Assembly: GCA_036259875.1 (NCBI GenBank)
Contig: DATAAZ010000039.1
Location: 1 to 64,000, forward strand
Source: DATAAZ01 sp036259875
GTDB taxonomy: Bacteria; Actinomycetota; Thermoleophilia; Gaiellales; Gaiellaceae
Direction of reading: 5' to 3'
Length of the DNA: 64,000 nucleotides
In this document: positions 32,323-40,744 of the stretch, piece after piece
Layout: each line of letters begins with the position of its first letter
Position numbering within the stretch: the stretch's first letter is position 1
Made by a program: the position numbers and the translations under genes
The notes under the pieces: model-generated
What the model saw: only the letters and a program-made list of their open reading frames with translations
Database searches by the model: none
Told to the model about the DNA's origin: nothing

Positions 32323-33333
32323 CTAGGAGCTTTGCGGGATCGCCGCCGCCCAGCGCCTATCGCCGGGGTCGACAGGACGCCCCTCCCGCGCCGAGCGGAA
32401 GAGCGCCTCGAGCGTACGCGCCTGCCCGAGTGCATCGTCGCGGCCGAGAAGTGGCTCCGCGCGGCCCGCGACGGCGGCGGCGAAGTTCTCGAGCTCGAGC
32501 CGGTACGCGTTCGCGTCGGGGATCTCGATTCGCTCGGGTCCCGAGCCCCGCTCGAGAACGACGTCGCCGCCCCAGTCCCACCGCCAGGGAGCCTCGAGCG
32601 CCAACGTCCCTTCCTCGCCGATCGCCTCCAGCCGCTGGCGCCTCGGCGCGAGGAACGACGCCTCGAACTGCGCCACGACGTCCCCGGCAAACCGAAGCGT
32701 CCCGTGGAAAGCGACGTCGACGCCGGTCTCGCCCCATGTCGCGTCCCCGTAGACGAGCTCCGGCTCGCCCGCGAGGAGCCGCGCCCCGCTCACGCAGTAG
32801 CACCCGACGTCCATCAGCGCGCCGCCGTCCAGTTCGCGCAGCATCCGCACGTTCGCGCGGTCGGCGAGGCGAAACGAGAACACGGCATGGATCGCGCGCA
32901 GGCGGCCGATCGACCCGCCGCGGACGAGCTCCGCGGCCCGCGCCATCTGTGGGTGGTGGCGATACATGAATGCCTCCGCGAGAAGGAGCCCTCGCCTCGT
33001 CGCCGTCTCGAACGCGGCCGCGACCTCGTCGGCGCGCGACGAGAGCGGCTTCTCGCAGAGGACGTGTTTGCCCGCTTCGAGCGCTCGAACCGACCACGGG
33101 ACGTGGAGCGAGTTCGGAAGCGGGTTGTACACCGCGTCGACCTCCGGGTCGGCCAGGAGCTCGTCGTAGCTCCCGTGCGCGCGCCCGAGCCCGTGGTCGC
33201 GCGCGTACGCCTCGGCCCGCGCGCGCTCGCGGCTCGCGACCGCGACGACATCGACCGCATCGGTCGCCGCGGCACCGGCGAGAATCTTGCGATTGATGCG
33301 CGCCGTCGACAGGAGACCGAGGCGTAGGGTCAT
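32323..33333 (-). CDS. Gfo/Idh/MocA-family NAD(P)-dependent oxidoreductase
   Basis: The 336-residue product has an N-terminal Rossmann strand beginning [15 protein letters not shown], the family's cofactor-binding CEKPLSS near 93-99 and a C-terminal alpha/beta domain with [13 protein letters not shown] containing the active-site region. It resembles the xylose dehydrogenase/trans-dihydrodiol dehydrogenase subgroup, whose nucleotide loop departs from GxGxxG as here. ATG overlaps the xylB stop as ATGA. Together with the kinase it suggests sugar oxidation and phosphorylation. The substrate is unknown. Confidence 0.88.
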   Translation of the reverse strand: MTLRLGLLSTARINRKILAGAAATDAVDVVAVASRERARAEAYARDHGLGRAHGSYDELLADPEVDAVYNPLPNSLHVPWSVRALEAGKHVLCEKPLSSRADEVAAAFETATRRGLLLAEAFMYRHHPQMARAAELVRGGSIGRLRAIHAVFSFRLADRANVRMLRELDGGALMDVGCYCVSGARLLAGEPELVYGDATWGETGVDVAFHGTLRFAGDVVAQFEASFLAPRRQRLEAIGEEGTLALEAPWRWDWGGDVVLERGSGPERIEIPDANAYRLELENFAAAVAGRAEPLLGRDDALGQARTLEALFRSAREGRPVDPGDRRWAAAIPQSS

Positions 33334-34760
33334 CGGCCGCGCAGGGCCGGGTAGAGCGCGCGGTAGCGCTCGTAGCCTTCGTCGTAGACATCGCGCCAGG
33401 CGGGCTCGGGCTCGACCGAGTCATGGATCCGAACGCACCGGTCGATCGCCTCTCCGACGCTCGCGAAGACACCTCCTGCGACTCCGCCGAGGAGCGCCGC
33501 GCCGTACGCTGCCCCTTCCTCGACGGCGGTCCGCTCGAGCGGTATCCCGAGAACGGACGCGAGGATCCTGAGCCAGAGCTCGCTCCTCGCACCGCCGCCG
33601 GATACCCGCCCCACGTCCGGCTCGACGCCCAGCCCGCGAAGGAGCTCGAGCGAGTCGCGGAGCCCGTACGCGACCCCCTCGAGAACCGCGCGGACGAGGG
33701 CGCCGCGGTCGTGGCGCAGCGAGAGGCCGACGAAGGCGCCGCGCGCATCCGGGTCGGCGTGCGGCGTCCGCTCGCCCGCCAGGTAGGGGAGGAAGGTGAG
33801 GCCCTCCGAACCGGGCGCGGACTCGGCCGCCTCGGCCGTGAGCCGGTCGAACGGCTCGCCGGACGCGAAGGCGTCGCGAAACCAGCGCAGCGACCCGGCC
33901 GCCGACAGCATGACGCCCATCGCGTGCCACCCACCCGGGACCGCGTGGCAGAAGGTATGGACGCGCGCCTCCGGGTCGGCCGCGAATTCGGGGAGCGCAG
34001 CGAAGACGACCCCCGACGTCCCAACAACGACGGACACGGGGCCGGGCCGGTCGATGCCGACTCCGAGTGCACCCGCCGCCTGGTCGCCCGCGCCGGCCGC
34101 GACCGCGGCGCCGTTCGCGGCGTGCGCCGACACCTCGGACGACTCGAGCGCGAACGGCAGCCATTCGGACGGAATGTCCAGGGCGCTCACGACCTCGTCG
34201 CTCCAGCGCCGCGCGGCCACGTCGAAGAGGAGCGTCCCCGACGCGTCGGCGACGTCGATCGCGCGCTCGCCCGTCAACCGGAGCCGAACGTAGTCCTTCG
34301 GAAGGAGCACGTGCGCGATCCGGTCGTACACCTCGGGCTCGTGCCGCCGTACCCAGAGCAGCTTCGGCGCCGTGAACCCGGTGACCGCCCGGTTCCCGGT
34401 CAGCCGGATCAAACGCTCGAGCCCGACCCGCTCCTCGATCTCCGCGCATTCGGCGGCCGTTCGCTGGTCGTTCCAGAGGATCGCTGGGCGAAGCACGCGG
34501 TCGTCCGCGTCGAGCGCGACGAGACCGTGCATCTGGCCCGAGAGGCCGATCCCCGCGACGTCGTCCACGTCGAGACGAGCGAGCGCCCGCTCGCTCGCAC
34601 GCCACCAGTCTTCGGGAGCCTGCTCCGCCCACCCCGACCGCGGCGTCGCGAGGCCGTACTCCTCCTCGGCCCTCGCGCGTACGTCGCCGTCCGGCGAGAC
34701 GCCGACCGCCTTGACGCCCGTCGTCCCGACGTCGAGGCCTACGAGGGTAGGCTCGGGCAC
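33330..34760 (-). CDS. xylB: Xylulokinase
   Basis: An ATP-dependent sugar kinase of the FGGY family, 476 residues. The N-terminal phosphate loop is [12 protein letters not shown]. The substrate-binding [12 protein letters not shown] is specific to xylulokinases, the base Asp lies in [14 protein letters not shown], and the C-terminal adenosine motif is [14 protein letters not shown] at 34760 is forced because no other start precedes the first strand. It leaves a gap of one base to the divergent gene at 34762, so its promoter must lie inside that gene. No true xylose isomerase (xylA) is obvious nearby, though isomerase-like TIM barrels are present. Confidence 0.92.
   Translation of the reverse strand: MPEPTLVGLDVGTTGVKAVGVSPDGDVRARAEEEYGLATPRSGWAEQAPEDWWRASERALARLDVDDVAGIGLSGQMHGLVALDADDRVLRPAILWNDQRTAAECAEIEERVGLERLIRLTGNRAVTGFTAPKLLWVRRHEPEVYDRIAHVLLPKDYVRLRLTGERAIDVADASGTLLFDVAARRWSDEVVSALDIPSEWLPFALESSEVSAHAANGAAVAAGAGDQAAGALGVGIDRPGPVSVVVGTSGVVFAALPEFAADPEARVHTFCHAVPGGWHAMGVMLSAAGSLRWFRDAFASGEPFDRLTAEAAESAPGSEGLTFLPYLAGERTPHADPDARGAFVGLSLRHDRGALVRAVLEGVAYGLRDSLELLRGLGVEPDVGRVSGGGARSELWLRILASVLGIPLERTAVEEGAAYGAALLGGVAGGVFASVGEAIDRCVRIHDSVEPEPAWRDVYDEGYERYRALYPALRGR
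34748..34753 (+). promoter_or_regulatory. Candidate leaderless -10 box TAGGCT
   Basis: TAGGCT lies 8 nt before GTG 34762 and within the first codons of divergent xylB. Confidence 0.35.
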
Positions 34761-34761
34761 G

Positions 34762-35379
34762 GTGGAAGTGGACCAGATCGCCGACGGCCTGTGGCGCTGG
34801 ACGACGCGCCACCCGGAATGGCAGCCCGGCGAGGACTGGCCCGCCGAGGTCGGCTGCCTCTACTACGAGGGCCGCGACGCGGTCGTGCTCGTCGATCCGC
34901 TCGTCCCAGCCGGCGACGACGAGCGCGAGCGGTTCTGGCGGGCGCTCGACCGGGATCTCGAGCGGGCGGCACGGCCGCTCGCGGTGCTTCGAACCGTCCA
35001 CTGGCACCAGCGGAGCATCGACGAGGTGGTGGCGCGCTACCGCGACCGCGGAGCGTCCCTCTGGACCCGCGAGAGCGGGGTCGCGGCGCCGGCCGGCATC
35101 GAGCCGCACGCGGTCGAGCAAGCCGACGAGACGCTCTTCTGGATCCCCGAGCATCGCGCGCTCGTCGCCGGGGACGTGCTGCTCGGGACGGATGACGCTC
35201 GCGTGCGCCTCTGCCCGGAATCGTGGCTCCCGGACGGCGTCACCCCGGCCGCGCTTCGCCAGGCGCTCGCGCCGCTCCTCGACCTTCCGATCGAGCGGGT
35301 CCTCGTCTCGCACGGCGAGCCCGTGCTCGCGAACGGTCGCGACGCGCTCGCTGCGGCTCTAGAGGTCGCTTCGACATGA
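34762..35379 (+). CDS. Metallo-beta-lactamase-fold protein, degenerate metal site
   Basis: The 205-residue product has the strand order and motifs of MBL-fold hydrolases: an early Asp in VVLVDPLVP, a His cluster in RTVHWHQRS, Asp in VAGDVLLG and a late His in LVSHGEPV. The standard HxHxDH motif is reduced to HWHQRS, lacking the Asp-His pair that binds the second metal, so it may bind one metal or be non-catalytic. A downstream GTG (34768) is also possible. It is adjacent to and divergent from xylB. Confidence 0.75.
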   Translation: MEVDQIADGLWRWTTRHPEWQPGEDWPAEVGCLYYEGRDAVVLVDPLVPAGDDERERFWRALDRDLERAARPLAVLRTVHWHQRSIDEVVARYRDRGASLWTRESGVAAPAGIEPHAVEQADETLFWIPEHRALVAGDVLLGTDDARVRLCPESWLPDGVTPAALRQALAPLLDLPIERVLVSHGEPVLANGRDALAAALEVAST

Positions 35380-35470
35380 CTGCCGCGTGTCGACCGGTCA
35401 CTTCAGAGGACGGCCGCGGAGCCCCTCCGTCCTGACGGTGGACGCCGCCGAGTCGGCGCGTCAGGCGCCT
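35374..35470. repeat. Palindromic intergenic repeat, copy A
   Basis: About 97 bp, starting at the stop codon of the MBL-fold gene. It shares with copy B the blocks ACATGAC, CGTGTCGACCGGTCA, GACGGCCG, CCGTCCTGACGGT and GTCGGCGC. Copies A and B abut as direct repeats. Confidence 0.8.
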
Positions 35471-35573
35471 ACATGACGTTCGTCGCGTGTCGACCGGTCA
35501 GTTCAAACGGACGGCCGGGCGGAGCCCGTCCGTCCTGACGGTCGGCGCCGCCAAGTCGGCGCCTCAGGCGCCC
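35471..35573. repeat. Palindromic intergenic repeat, copy B
   Basis: About 103 bp, overlapping the stop codon of the isomerase-like gene at 35564. Read on the minus strand it can fold into a nested hairpin: CGACCGTCAG with CTGACCGGTCG outside, and GGACGGACGGGC with GCCCGGCCGTCC around a 3-nt loop inside. Confidence 0.8.
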
Positions 35574-36562
35574 AGCGCGGCGTACACGACCTCGTAGGCG
35601 CGGACGGCGTCCTTCCGCATCTGGGCCTCGCGGAGCGCGGCGTCGTCGATGCGCCCGGCGATCGAGTCGATGAAGCGCCACTGGAGAACGCTCCGCCGCA
35701 CGGCCCCGATCGCGTCCTCCGTGTACGGGTAGAGGTCGAAGCCGAGCCGCTCGCCGTTCTGGCCGTAGCCGCAGCGGCGAAACTCGACCGCGAGCTCGAG
35801 CGTCTCCATGAACCGCGTCGCGCCGACCATCATGTCGTCGTCGAACGTCCCCCACCCCGAGTTCGCGTGCTGATGGCCCAGGAGCCCTTCGGCCGCAAGC
35901 AGGGCCGCGTACTCGGCGAGGTTCTCGCCGTTCATGATCAGGTGCTGCCAATCCATGTTGACCTTGACGTTCTCGAGGCCCTGGACGCGGAGCTTGTGGA
36001 TCACATGGAGCGTCATTCCGATGTTCCGCATGTGGATGTTCATCGCGGGCTCGGAGTTTTTGTGCTCGAGGAAGAGGAGGATCCCCCGCGCGCGGCAGCG
36101 CTCGGCCGCCTGTCCGATCCCGTCGAGCAGCCAGTCCCAGCTCTCCCGGTACGGCGTCTGGAACGGGTAGTTGTAGCCCTCGATCCCCGGCCAGATGATG
36201 AAGTGGGCGCCGAGCTCGCCCGCGAAGTCGATCGCCGCGAGCGTGCGCCGGAGCGCCTCCTCCCGGGTCGCATCGTCAGGCGAGACGAGGCCGCCGCGGC
36301 CGAAGCGGTGGTCGAGGTGGAGCCCGGTCGCCATGCAGTAGACGTCGTGGCCGTCGAGCGCGTCGCGGACCGCGTCGAGGTTCTCCTCGTTCAGCTCCTG
36401 CGGGTAGTGAAACTCGTAGCCGTCGATCAGGTCGCCGAGCCCTTCGACGGCGCGGCGCACACGCTCGACAGGCGTCTCGTTCGCGACCTCGGGCTTGTAG
36501 CCGTTCGGGTTGAAGCGAGTCACCATCGACCCGAGCGCCCAGATGCCAAGGCTTGTCTTCAT
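35564..36562 (-). CDS. Xylose isomerase-like TIM-barrel protein
   Basis: A sugar isomerase/epimerase fold protein of 332 residues. Metal-site candidates follow the usual order: Glu in LFLEHKNSEP, Asp in VNMDWQHL, His in LLGHQHANSGW and Asp in GFDLYPYTED. This pattern resembles bacterial xylose isomerase-like enzymes outside classical XylA. ATG at 36562 has AAGGAGG 5 nt upstream, and its first bases overlap the stop of the VOC gene as ATGA. With xylB and dehydrogenases nearby it may supply a ketose, but the substrate is not known. Confidence 0.82.
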   Translation of the reverse strand: MKTSLGIWALGSMVTRFNPNGYKPEVANETPVERVRRAVEGLGDLIDGYEFHYPQELNEENLDAVRDALDGHDVYCMATGLHLDHRFGRGGLVSPDDATREEALRRTLAAIDFAGELGAHFIIWPGIEGYNYPFQTPYRESWDWLLDGIGQAAERCRARGILLFLEHKNSEPAMNIHMRNIGMTLHVIHKLRVQGLENVKVNMDWQHLIMNGENLAEYAALLAAEGLLGHQHANSGWGTFDDDMMVGATRFMETLELAVEFRRCGYGQNGERLGFDLYPYTEDAIGAVRRSVLQWRFIDSIAGRIDDAALREAQMRKDAVRAYEVVYAALGA

Positions 36563-36984
36563 CGTCCTCCTTGCTGGCCCCCCGCCGCCGTCGCGGCCGG
36601 ATGCCGGTAATCGCCGACGATCGTCGTGAACTCGATGAGGTTTCCGAACGGGTCGCGACAGAAGAAGCGCGGGCGGTTCGGGATCGGCGTCTGGTCGCTC
36701 GTCTCGACGCCCGCCGCCTCGATGTGCCGCCGCCACGCCTGGACGTCGTCGACCTCCAGGCAGAGGTGCCGGAGCGCGCGGGGATCGGGCGGCACCGGAT
36801 CGGGCAGGAAGTGGAGCTCGAGCTCGCCGTCGCCCGCGCTGAACCAGACGAGCTCCTGGTCGCGGAGCGACTCGGGAACCTCTTTCTCGACGAGGCCGAG
36901 CACGCCGCCGTAGAACGCGCGGACGTCATCCTGGCGGCCGCGGGGGTATGGAGTCGAGACGTGCTGCAACCGGTTGACCGCCAT
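36559..36984 (-). CDS. VOC-superfamily (glyoxalase-like) protein
   Basis: The 141-residue product has the paired beta-alpha-beta-beta-beta layout of vicinal oxygen chelate proteins: LQHVSTPYP, FYGGVLGL, ELELHFLPD, then LRHLCLEVDD, FFCRDPFGNLIEF. Metal ligands His-8, Glu and a second His/Glu pair are in place, so it could be a lyase, isomerase or dioxygenase-like enzyme. It is the first gene of a two-gene operon with the isomerase-like protein and faces the transporter operon across a 125-bp regulatory gap. Confidence 0.82.
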   Translation of the reverse strand: MAVNRLQHVSTPYPRGRQDDVRAFYGGVLGLVEKEVPESLRDQELVWFSAGDGELELHFLPDPVPPDPRALRHLCLEVDDVQAWRRHIEAAGVETSDQTPIPNRPRFFCRDPFGNLIEFTTIVGDYRHPAATAAGGQQGGR

Positions 36985-37018
36985 CGCAGCCGCGATTCAA
37001 GCAGGCTCGACCCCCCGG

Positions 37019-37047
37019 TTGAAACGCCTCCTGCGCGGTGTTATGGT
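37019..37047 (+). promoter_or_regulatory. Sigma-70-type promoter of the transporter operon
   Basis: TTGAAA (37019-37024) and TATGGT (37042-37047) are 17 bp apart, the optimal spacing. The predicted start near 37054 gives a leader of about 56 nt before the TTG at 37110. Confidence 0.65.
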
Positions 37048-37068
37048 CGGCCGTCCGCCCATTGCAGA

Positions 37069-37088
37069 ATCTTTCATGATCTTTCAGA
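37069..37088 (+). promoter_or_regulatory. Candidate operator: two ATCTTTCA repeats one helical turn apart
   Basis: ATCTTTCA occurs at 37069 and again at 37079, a 10-bp period that puts both on the same face of the DNA. It lies just downstream of the promoter, where a repressor would block elongation. The DeoR protein of the same cluster is a candidate ligand. Confidence 0.45.
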
Positions 37089-37109
37089 CAGCGTGACAGG
37101 CGGCGCGGC

Positions 37110-38192
37110 TTGAGCCAGGGAGCCGACGCGGCGCTCCCGCTCGGTCGGCGCCTGCGCCTCCTCACCGCCCGCCCGGTCGAGCTCGCCGTCCGCATCCTCG
37201 CCGTCGCGCTCGCGGTCTTCGTCCTGCTCTGGGTCCTCGCGTTCGCGGACGACGCGCTCGCGCGCGAGCCGCGGACCTTTATCGTCGTCTTCCTGAACGG
37301 CCTCACGCTCGCGGGCCTCTACTTCCTCGTGGCCAGCGGCTTCACGCTGATCTTCGGCCTCATGCGCGTCGTAAACATGGCGCACGGCTCCCTCTACATG
37401 CTCGCGGGGTTCTTCGCGTTCGAGCTCCAGCAGGACTTCATCAGCTTCGATCCGACGCAGGGTTTCGGGCCGCCGCCTGTCAGCACGCTCGACTGGGTGC
37501 TGCCGCTCCTGATCGCGTGCGTCGCCGTCGCGGCGATCGGGCTCGTCATGCAGCAGGTGTTCCTGCGCTGGAACCAGGGGCAGGACCTGCGCCAGGCGCT
37601 CATCACGATCGCGATCTCGGTGATCATCGCCGACCAGGCGATCGCGCACTTCGGGGGAATCGCCGAGGAGATCGCCGCGCCGGCCGTCTTCCCGGACAGC
37701 GTCGACCTCCACGTCTACGGGCTCACGTACCCGTTCTTCCGGATCTTCGTCCTCCTGGTTGCGATCGCCGTCGGCATCACCCTCTGGGCGGCGATCCAGC
37801 GCACCCGCTACGGGATGATCGTTCGGGCGGGCGTGGACGACCGCCAGATGGTCTCGGCGCTCGGGATCAACATCCAGCTTGTCTTCGCAGGCGCGTTCTT
37901 CATCGGCGCGCTGCTCGCGGGCCTCGGCGGAGTGCTCGGCGGGACGATGATCTCCGTCGACAAGGGGAACGACACGCAGTACCTCCTTTTCGCCCTGATC
38001 GTCGTGATCATCGGCGGGATGGGAAGCCTGGGAGGCGCAGCGATCGGCGCGCTCGCCCTCGGGCTCGTCGACGCGTTCGGCGACGTCTACCTCCCGGCCG
38101 GCTACACGAACTACTCGGTCCTCCTCATCTTCGGGCTTCTCGTGCTCGTGCTCGTCGTCCGTCCCCTCGGGCTCTTCGGGCGGCCCGCTTGA
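37110..38192 (+). CDS. Branched-chain-type ABC transporter permease (LivH-like)
   Basis: An inner-membrane permease of the HAAT family, 360 residues with about eight to nine transmembrane helices. The motif GLYFLVASGFTLIFGLMRVVNMAHGS near residues 68-93 is typical of LivH. The EAA-like loop is within VRAGVDDRQMVSALGIN. The TTG start at 37110 has AGGCGG about 8 nt upstream. Overlap with the next permease as TTGA indicates coupling. In this setting the cargo is likely the sugar-like or acid substrate of the cluster, not necessarily an amino acid. Confidence 0.9.
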   Translation: MSQGADAALPLGRRLRLLTARPVELAVRILAVALAVFVLLWVLAFADDALAREPRTFIVVFLNGLTLAGLYFLVASGFTLIFGLMRVVNMAHGSLYMLAGFFAFELQQDFISFDPTQGFGPPPVSTLDWVLPLLIACVAVAAIGLVMQQVFLRWNQGQDLRQALITIAISVIIADQAIAHFGGIAEEIAAPAVFPDSVDLHVYGLTYPFFRIFVLLVAIAVGITLWAAIQRTRYGMIVRAGVDDRQMVSALGINIQLVFAGAFFIGALLAGLGGVLGGTMISVDKGNDTQYLLFALIVVIIGGMGSLGGAAIGALALGLVDAFGDVYLPAGYTNYSVLLIFGLLVLVLVVRPLGLFGRPA

Positions 38193-39250
38193 GGCTGAAC
38201 ACGCAAGAGGCGCTGCGCTGGGCGCCGGGCGCGATCGGCGTCCTCGTCCTCGCCCTCGCGCCGGTCCTCTTCAGCGAGTTCTACGTGAGCGCGGTCCTCA
38301 CGAAGGCGCTCTGGCTCGGGATCGCGGCGGCGAGCCTCATTTTCCTCGCCGCCTACGCGGGGATGGTCTCGCTCGGGCAAGTCGCCCTCTACGGCGTCGC
38401 GGGGTTCACGATGGGCAACCTGGTCGCGGCCGACGGCGGCTCGGAGATCGCCCTGAACCCTTGGCTCGCCGCACTTCTCGGGCTTCTGGCCGCGACCGCG
38501 ATCGGCCTCTTCCTGGGCGCCATCTCGAGCCGGAGCTACGGGATCTATTTCCTGATGCTGACGCTCGCGTTCGCCGTCCTCACGTACTACTTCTTCGCGC
38601 AGGTGACCGAGCTCTCGGGCTTCGGCGGCATCAACAACGTCGAGACGCCCGGTTTCATCGGCAACCCGATCGCCGACCCGTTTCCGCTCTTCTACCTGAC
38701 GCTCGGGATCTCGCTCGCCCTCTACGTCGCGATCCGCTACCTCGCCCGGACGCCGTTCGGGCTCACCCTTCAGGGAATCCGCGACGAGCCCGATCGGATG
38801 CGCGCGCTCGGCTACAACGTCCGGCTCCACCGGACGCTCGCATTCGCGACCGGGGCGCTCATCGCCGGCATCGCGGGCGTCATCTCCGTCTGGTGGAACA
38901 CGCGCATCTCGCCGGGATCGGTCGCCCTCCCGCAGACGATCGATGTGCTCGTCATCGCCGTGATCGGCGGGCTCTTCCGGCTCGAAGGCGCCTGGGTCGG
39001 AGCGCTCCTCTTCGCCGTCCTCGACAACGAGATCCGCGGCGTCGACGTGATCGGCGACCGGTTCAACACGGTCGTCGGCGTCATCTTCCTCGCGATCGTC
39101 CTCGTCTCGCCCGGCGGGCTCATGGGCATCTGGACGTCCGCGACCGACTTCCTCGACCGGCGCCTGGCGGGCGCCCGCCGCGGCCGCGAGCCGGCGGTCG
39201 CCGGGCGCTCGCCCGCAAACCCGGGAAGCCCGCCGGCGTCGGAGACATGA
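38189..39250 (+). CDS. Branched-chain-type ABC transporter permease (LivM-like)
   Basis: The second membrane subunit, 353 residues. It has the LivM features AGMVSLGQVALYGVAGF, a long central helix bundle, and the coupling loop LQGIRDEPDRMRALGYNV. It begins TTG at 38189, overlapping the LivH stop by 4 nt. The C-terminal tail is Arg/Ala/Pro-rich and probably cytoplasmic. It pairs with the upstream permease to form the pore. Confidence 0.92.
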   Translation: MRLNTQEALRWAPGAIGVLVLALAPVLFSEFYVSAVLTKALWLGIAAASLIFLAAYAGMVSLGQVALYGVAGFTMGNLVAADGGSEIALNPWLAALLGLLAATAIGLFLGAISSRSYGIYFLMLTLAFAVLTYYFFAQVTELSGFGGINNVETPGFIGNPIADPFPLFYLTLGISLALYVAIRYLARTPFGLTLQGIRDEPDRMRALGYNVRLHRTLAFATGALIAGIAGVISVWWNTRISPGSVALPQTIDVLVIAVIGGLFRLEGAWVGALLFAVLDNEIRGVDVIGDRFNTVVGVIFLAIVLVSPGGLMGIWTSATDFLDRRLAGARRGREPAVAGRSPANPGSPPASET

Positions 39251-39297
39251 CGGACGAACCACGACTCGACGGCAGAGACCGTTCGAAAGGAGGAAAG

Positions 39298-40725
39298 GTG
39301 AAGCTGCGACACGAACGGCGGGGCGGGGGCCTGGCGCTCCTCGCTCTGCTCGCCGCCCTCTTGCTCGCTCTCGGCGCCATCGCCGCCGGCTGCGGCGGGG
39401 ACGACGAGGAGGGCGCCGACACGCGCACCGCTGCGGAAGGCGGCGGCGGGGGCGGAGAAGGCGAGGGCGAGCCGATCAAGATCGGCCACCTGTCGAACTG
39501 CGAAGGGCCCTTCGCGCCGTTCTACGACCAGACGACGGGCGGTGCGATGCTCGCGCTCGTCCAGCGAGGCGCCGAGCCGGCCGGTGAGAAGGGGAGCGAC
39601 GGCGTCGAGAACGCGACGCTCGCAGGACGGCCGATCGAGCTCGTCTTCGGCTGCTCGGACTCGACCCCGGACGTGGCGGTCGCGGAGGCGCGGCGGCTCG
39701 TCGAGCAGGAGAACGTCGACATCCTCGTCGGCCCGCTCTCAGGGGCCGAGGGCATCGCGGTCGCGAACTACTCGAAGGAGCGGCCGGAGGTCACCTTCGT
39801 GAACGGGATCGCGGGCGCCCAGGACTCGACGCTCAAGGTCCGCTCGCCGAACTTCTTCCGCTTCCACGCGGACGGCGCCCAGTGGACGGCGGGGCTCGGT
39901 GACTACGCCTACAACGAGCTCGGCTGGCGGCGCGTGGTCACGATGGGCGACGACTACGACTTCCCGTACACGCAGGTGGCGGGGTTCGTGGCCGAGTTCT
40001 GCTCGATCGGCGGGCAGGTCGTGGAGCGGCTCTGGCCGCCGCTCGGCGAGGAGGACTACTCCTCCTACATCACCCAGATTCCCGAGGACGTGGACGGCTT
40101 CTTCCTCGCCGTCGGCGGGACGGGGACGGTCGCATTCGTGCGCCAGTACGGCGAGCTGCGCGGGAACCTCGCCGAGGACATCGTCGGCGGCGTCTTCATG
40201 ACCGACCCGGTGATCCACAAGGAACTCGGCGACCGGATCGTCGGGGTCGTGACGGCGGGCATGACCGCGACCGACACCGGGCGGCCCGAGTGGGAGGAGT
40301 ACGCGAACGCGCTCGCAGAGGCGTACCCCGCGCTCGAGGGCACCGGGTCGAGCGTGTTCGCCTATGGCAACTACCTCGCCATGGAGGCCATCGCCCTGGG
40401 CTTGGAGGAGGTGGAGGGCGACCTCTCGGACAACCACTCGGCGTTCCGTGAGGCGCTCGCCAATCTCACGATCGACGGGCCGCTCGGCGAGGTCAAGCTC
40501 GACGAGAACCGGCAGGCGATCATGGACAACTTCCTCCAGCGGATCGTCGGCGACACGAACGGTGACGGGAACCCGGACGTCGAGACGATCCGGACGATCG
40601 AGGACGTCGACCAGACGTTCGCCGGGTTCTTCAGCCCCGAGACCCCCTCGCCCGACCGGGAGAACCCCAGGTGCGAGAAGGGCACGCCCCCGCCGTGGAC
40701 GCAGCAGGGCGGCGGCGGCGAATAG
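39298..40725 (+). CDS. ABC transporter substrate-binding lipoprotein (HAAT type)
   Basis: The extracytoplasmic receptor of the transporter, 475 residues. A signal peptide with lipobox-like AIAAGCGG (Cys near 31) and an acidic/Gly linker precede a periplasmic-binding-protein type I fold (PIKIGHLSNCEGPF, then FVNGIAGAQDSTL). Near the C-terminus DTNGDGNPD looks like a calcium-binding loop. GTG at 39298 is chosen over an upstream ATG because GGAGG lies 4-5 nt before it and the signal peptide starts there. The ligand is unknown. The fold covers amino acids, amides, urea, aromatics and others. Confidence 0.9.
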   Translation: MKLRHERRGGGLALLALLAALLLALGAIAAGCGGDDEEGADTRTAAEGGGGGGEGEGEPIKIGHLSNCEGPFAPFYDQTTGGAMLALVQRGAEPAGEKGSDGVENATLAGRPIELVFGCSDSTPDVAVAEARRLVEQENVDILVGPLSGAEGIAVANYSKERPEVTFVNGIAGAQDSTLKVRSPNFFRFHADGAQWTAGLGDYAYNELGWRRVVTMGDDYDFPYTQVAGFVAEFCSIGGQVVERLWPPLGEEDYSSYITQIPEDVDGFFLAVGGTGTVAFVRQYGELRGNLAEDIVGGVFMTDPVIHKELGDRIVGVVTAGMTATDTGRPEWEEYANALAEAYPALEGTGSSVFAYGNYLAMEAIALGLEEVEGDLSDNHSAFREALANLTIDGPLGEVKLDENRQAIMDNFLQRIVGDTNGDGNPDVETIRTIEDVDQTFAGFFSPETPSPDRENPRCEKGTPPPWTQQGGGGE

Positions 40726-40744
40726 CGCGAACGCCCAGCAAACC

